This document shows, one piece after another, positions 7,768 through 9,663 of a stretch of DNA of 9,663 nucleotides. The stretch is taken from positions 1-9,663 of the forward strand of contig CAYYGL010000182.1 of assembly GCA_964471235.1 (NCBI GenBank), in the 5' to 3' direction. The notes beneath the pieces were generated by a model. That model worked only from the letters and a program-made list of their open reading frames with translations. It was not told the DNA's origin and did no database searches. The position numbers and the translations under genes were made by a program. The first letter of the stretch is position 1. Each line of letters starts with the position of its first letter. This DNA is from CAYYGL01 sp964471235. GTDB lineage: Bacteria; Calditrichota; Calditrichia; RBG-13-44-9; J075.

Positions 7768-8054
7768 GTATTTATTTTCAAAACAGGGAAAGTTTTTGCA
7801 ACCCAACAGAACCAATTAGTCAGTAATGACTCCCCCATGGTGCCAGGTACGTTAATTGCACCTATCTGAACACCTCCTGCTGGAGAATGGACGAAGAACA
7901 CGATTGCTCACCTCTCGGTTTCTCGGATGGCGATCCTGCAAATGCTAAAAAATCCGGGGATTTAAAGGGGAAAAGAAAGTGGGAGAAAGATGGAGAGCGA
8001 AAATCAATTATCAGGGGGAAACACCCCCTTCAAACACGCGGATGTAATAAACCG
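7768..8054. other. Intergenic stretch between divergent genes
   Basis: No gene is supported. The clearest structure is a small hairpin at 8013-8029: AGGGGG pairs with CCCCCT around a five-base loop (AAACA), with no T-run after it. A weaker inverted pair, GGTGC...GCACC, lies at about 7840-7862. On the minus strand an AGGAGG-like motif near 7867-7872 is followed by no sensibly spaced start codon. Otherwise I see nothing here. Confidence 0.45.
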
Positions 8055-8082
8055 TTAAAACTGTAAAATATTTGCATAGAAT
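8055..8082 (+). promoter_or_regulatory. Candidate promoter of the lipoprotein gene
   Basis: -35-like TTAAAA (8055-8060), a 16-base spacer and -10 TAGAAT (8077-8082). The -10 matches five of six consensus bases and the -35 four of six. The leader would be about 45 bases and contains G-rich sequence (8086-8103) before the SD. Confidence 0.45.
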
Positions 8083-8122
8083 CATCGAGGGGGATTGAGG
8101 GAGATACATTTCAACTGTTTCA

Positions 8123-8187
8123 TAAGGAGGTGCCAATGGGTGCATTTTATTTCAATTCAGTAAAGGGCAGGGGTAAGGAGGTGCCAA
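8123..8187 (+). repeat. Two copies of a 14-bp SD-containing motif
   Basis: TAAGGAGGTGCCAA occurs at 8123-8136 and again at 8174-8187, 51 bases apart, which is a whole number of codons. The first is the SD and first base of the lipoprotein start. The second lies inside the reading frame and is followed by CC instead of TG, so it lacks a start codon at the same spacing. Confidence 0.85.
8124..8130 (+). promoter_or_regulatory. Ribosome binding site of the lipoprotein gene
   Basis: AAGGAGG, a near-perfect SD, ends five bases before the ATG at 8136. This fixes that start over the in-frame GTG at 8130, which overlaps the SD itself. Confidence 0.8.
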
Positions 8188-8774
8188 CCGGAACGGCAAT
8201 CCGGATGGTGGGGATGTTTTTGCTTGGTATCTGGCTGTTTCTCCCTTTCGGTTGCGTGTCATCTCTTCACCGGCAGCCAAGCGGGACAACGGTTTATGTA
8301 AATTCCTTTGAAAATCCACAGGACACGTTAAGTTGGTACTGGGCAGGAGATTACCGGCTCACCCACGATACCCCGCCCGGGGGTGGTAAAAATGCGTTGC
8401 AGATTAACGGGGGAAGCGTTTTACCCACCGCCAGCTTCATCACCCGGCCGGTGCGTAACGGCGGCTATTTTATGATTGAGTGCTGGGGAAAGACACTCGA
8501 TGTAGGGGGATATGTGGAACTGGCAACCATCTCGGACCATGAGATTACCAACACCATTTTCGTGTCGATAGTGGAACCGGAATGGCAGCATGTTCAATCC
8601 AAAAAAATATTATACTGCCCGCCTAACAGCAGTTTAATGTTGACCATGCAGGCAAGCGCCCTTTCCAAAGGCGCCATGCTGGTGGATATGATTCGCATCC
8701 AGAAGATTAAAGACCCGGAGAAATATGCAAACAGTATTGAGGGATTGATGACCAATCGCAAAAATCCCCGGTAA
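8136..8774 (+). CDS. Predicted lipoprotein with a carbohydrate-binding-module-like beta domain
   Basis: Hypothetical protein of 212 aa; I do not recognise a named family. A positively charged N-region of about 23 residues precedes a hydrophobic segment (about 25-38) ending in LPFGC (36-40). Cys40 would be the lipidated residue, though Pro at -3 is unusual for a lipobox. The mature part, TTVYVNSFENPQDTLSWYW (51-69), DTPPGGGKNALQINGG (78-93) and later alternating strands ending at MLVDMIRIQKI, looks like a jelly-roll beta-sandwich of the galactose-binding/CBM4_9 kind: a description of a damaged or layered fold opening with FEN...W and closing with a V-D-x-I-x-I strand. That reading rests on pattern only. 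It is likely periplasmic or at the outer membrane. It is monocistronic, with its own promoter candidate and a terminator shared with rpsT. No enzyme motif is visible. Confidence 0.75.
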   Translation: MGAFYFNSVKGRGKEVPTGTAIRMVGMFLLGIWLFLPFGCVSSLHRQPSGTTVYVNSFENPQDTLSWYWAGDYRLTHDTPPGGGKNALQINGGSVLPTASFITRPVRNGGYFMIECWGKTLDVGGYVELATISDHEITNTIFVSIVEPEWQHVQSKKILYCPPNSSLMLTMQASALSKGAMLVDMIRIQKIKDPEKYANSIEGLMTNRKNPR

Positions 8775-8961
8775 TTTATAAAACATAAAAATTGGGTGGG
8801 ATTTGTGTGTTCCCCCGGGGAAGGCGGTATCATCAAATCTTTCCGGGAGCAACCGTCTCGTCTGCGTTATCTGTATTCTCTAAATTCCCACCGGTTTATC
8901 CCGATTCATTCATCCTGGAGTGATCCCTATCGGGTAATTCATAGCAGCTATTGATGTACAA

Positions 8962-9006
8962 AAAAGAAACCGCACGCCAGGTGGGAAATAGCATGCGGTT
9001 TCTTTT
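8962..9006. terminator. Bidirectional intrinsic terminator between the lipoprotein gene and rpsT
   Basis: A perfect 13-bp stem, AAAAGAAACCGCA (8962-8974) with TGCGGTTTCTTTT (8994-9006), closes a 19-base loop. The GC-rich inner part is flanked by an A-run on the left and a T-run on the right, so it ends transcripts of both convergent genes. It lies 24 bases past the rpsT stop and about 190 bases past the lipoprotein stop. Confidence 0.88.
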
Positions 9007-9029
9007 GGGTTGAGGAGGGAACGCTAACA

Positions 9030-9284
9030 CTAACTCATTGAATTGATATGTCTCATTAATCGAGATTTTTTGTTGGCAGCAGTATTACGGGGAATAATCC
9101 CTTTACTGACCAGTTTATCAATGATAGCATAAGCCTTCTTCACAGCTTCCATGGCTGCGTCTTTCGATTCCGCTTCCAGAACCCGCTTCATTGCCGTTTT
9201 CATACGTGATTTATAGGACCGATTTCTAATCCGTTGCCGTTCCGCAATCTGGATTCGCTTTTTTGCCGACTTGTGATGTGCCAT
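9030..9284 (-). CDS. rpsT: Small ribosomal subunit protein bS20
   Basis: Primary 16S rRNA-binding protein of the 30S subunit, 84 aa, close to the usual 85-90. The start MAHHKSAKKRIQIAERQRIR and the body SRMKTAMKRVLEA...IDKLVSKGIIPRNTAANKKSRL are diagnostic; IPxNTAANKKSRL is the most conserved block. The protein is strongly basic and all-helical, as in the family. It is a single-gene unit with its own promoter at 9354-9382 and a shared terminator downstream. The SD (AAGAGGA, 9296-9302 on the minus strand) is 11 bases from the ATG, slightly long. In E. coli S20 represses its own translation; nothing in this leader proves the same here. Confidence 0.98.
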   Translation of the reverse strand: MAHHKSAKKRIQIAERQRIRNRSYKSRMKTAMKRVLEAESKDAAMEAVKKAYAIIDKLVSKGIIPRNTAANKKSRLMRHINSMS

Positions 9285-9353
9285 CCGCTATTAATTCCTC
9301 TTTTACTTACCGTTTTTTTTTCAATTCCTTAATAATCTTTATTTTCGGGGCAT

Positions 9354-9382
9354 AATTTACACTGAAACCAAAATCATGTCAA
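9354..9382 (-). promoter_or_regulatory. Strong sigma70-like promoter of rpsT
   Basis: Minus strand: consensus -35 TTGACA (9377-9382), exactly 17 bases, then -10 TAAATT (9354-9359). An A/T-rich tract just upstream (run of eight T on the minus strand, near 9393-9400) could act as an UP element, as expected for a ribosomal protein gene. The leader would be about 60 bases. Confidence 0.75.
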
Positions 9383-9399
9383 TTGCAAAATCAAAAAAA

Positions 9400-9587
9400 A
9401 TGGTAATTTCGTTCGATTGAAAAGATGTGTATCAAAAGTAAATAACCAATAGAGATCGAATTGTGAGGGGAAACGAAACGATCTTTGGCCGAAAGTGACC
9501 ATTCCCTGGGAGGTAAAAGCACTTCCTCAAACGAAACCGGCTCACCGCGCCGTTAGGCGTACTGTTTCAGTAAAAAATTCCCTATAT
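9400..9587. other. Intergenic region with several short inverted repeats
   Basis: No ORF of note. On the plus strand several stems are possible: AGATCG (9453-9458) with CGATCT (9479-9484); GCCG (9488-9491) with CGGC (9538-9541), enclosing GGAGGT (9509-9514) with ACTTCC (9521-9526); and CGCC-GTTA-GGCG (9548-9559). The 9-mer AAACGAAAC occurs at 9471 and 9529. This could be a structured leader or small RNA of the gene starting at 9649, or chance. It matches no riboswitch consensus I know. Confidence 0.3.
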
Positions 9588-9593
9588 TATAAT
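9588..9593 (+). promoter_or_regulatory. Candidate -10 element for the gene starting at 9649
   Basis: A perfect TATAAT sits 55 bases before the start codon. The -35 position at normal spacing (9564-9570, GTTTCAG) is poor, so the site may need an activator, use another sigma factor, or be coincidental in AT-rich sequence. Confidence 0.4.
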
Positions 9594-9648
9594 TTTTAGT
9601 TTAGTGCCTTCCTGCTTATCTTTCGATAACCGAACAAGGAGATGTAAG

Positions 9649-9663
9649 ATGCCCAAACCGAAA
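9649..9663 (+). CDS. Start of an unidentified gene, cut by the window edge
   Basis: ATG at 9649 is preceded by AAGGAGA (9637-9643) at good spacing and opens MPKPK, the last five codons in the window. The strong SD and upstream TATAAT make a real gene likely. Five residues are too few to name it. It is divergent from rpsT. Confidence 0.6.

Noticed and set aside
8013..8029. AGGGGG/CCCCCT hairpin as a terminator
   Set aside because: No T-run follows on either strand and no gene ends nearby, since both flanking genes diverge from this gap.

Overview
This is a bacterial chromosomal window with moderate GC content. Genes are compact and Shine-Dalgarno (SD) led, with sigma70-like promoters. A predicted lipoprotein and a signal-peptide-bearing membrane metalloprotease suggest a Gram-negative or otherwise didermic bacterium. 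No gene identifies the phylum; an uncultured FCB/Calditrichota-like lineage would fit, but that is a guess. I see no rRNA, tRNA, CRISPR array, transposase or phage gene.

Layout, left to right. (1) 38-2104 (+) encodes a two-membrane-segment protein with a gluzincin-type HExxH protease domain and a long C-terminal region. (2) 2187-2244 is a perfect 58-bp palindrome, lying between the convergent ends of the protease gene and of a DUF433 antitoxin-like gene at 2275-2616 (-). That gene has no adjacent toxin. (3) 2617-3080 has no convincing gene. (4) 3081-4136 (+) is mnmA, the tRNA 2-thiouridylase. (5) 4254-7711 (-) is a two-gene operon: an SbcD/Mre11-like nuclease (6590-7711) followed, with a 4-base ATGA overlap, by an SbcC/Rad50-like ATPase (4254-6593). 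The ATPase has two transmembrane helices in the middle of its coiled coil and no zinc-hook CxxC, resembling the YhaO/YhaN pair of Firmicutes more than canonical SbcCD. (6) 8136-8774 (+) is a small predicted lipoprotein with a beta-rich, carbohydrate-binding-module-like body. (7) 9030-9284 (-) is rpsT (ribosomal protein bS20). It shares a bidirectional terminator (8962-9006) with the lipoprotein gene and has a very good promoter at 9354-9382. (8) A new gene begins at 9649 and runs off the right edge after five codons.

Most of the window is housekeeping: tRNA modification, translation and DNA end processing. The neighbours do not form one pathway, and I found no strong evidence for a new multi-gene system. 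The points most worth a second look are the membrane-tethered hookless Rad50-like ATPase, the protease-TM-cytosolic architecture of the first gene, the perfect palindrome, and an unexplained, possibly structured region upstream of the last gene.
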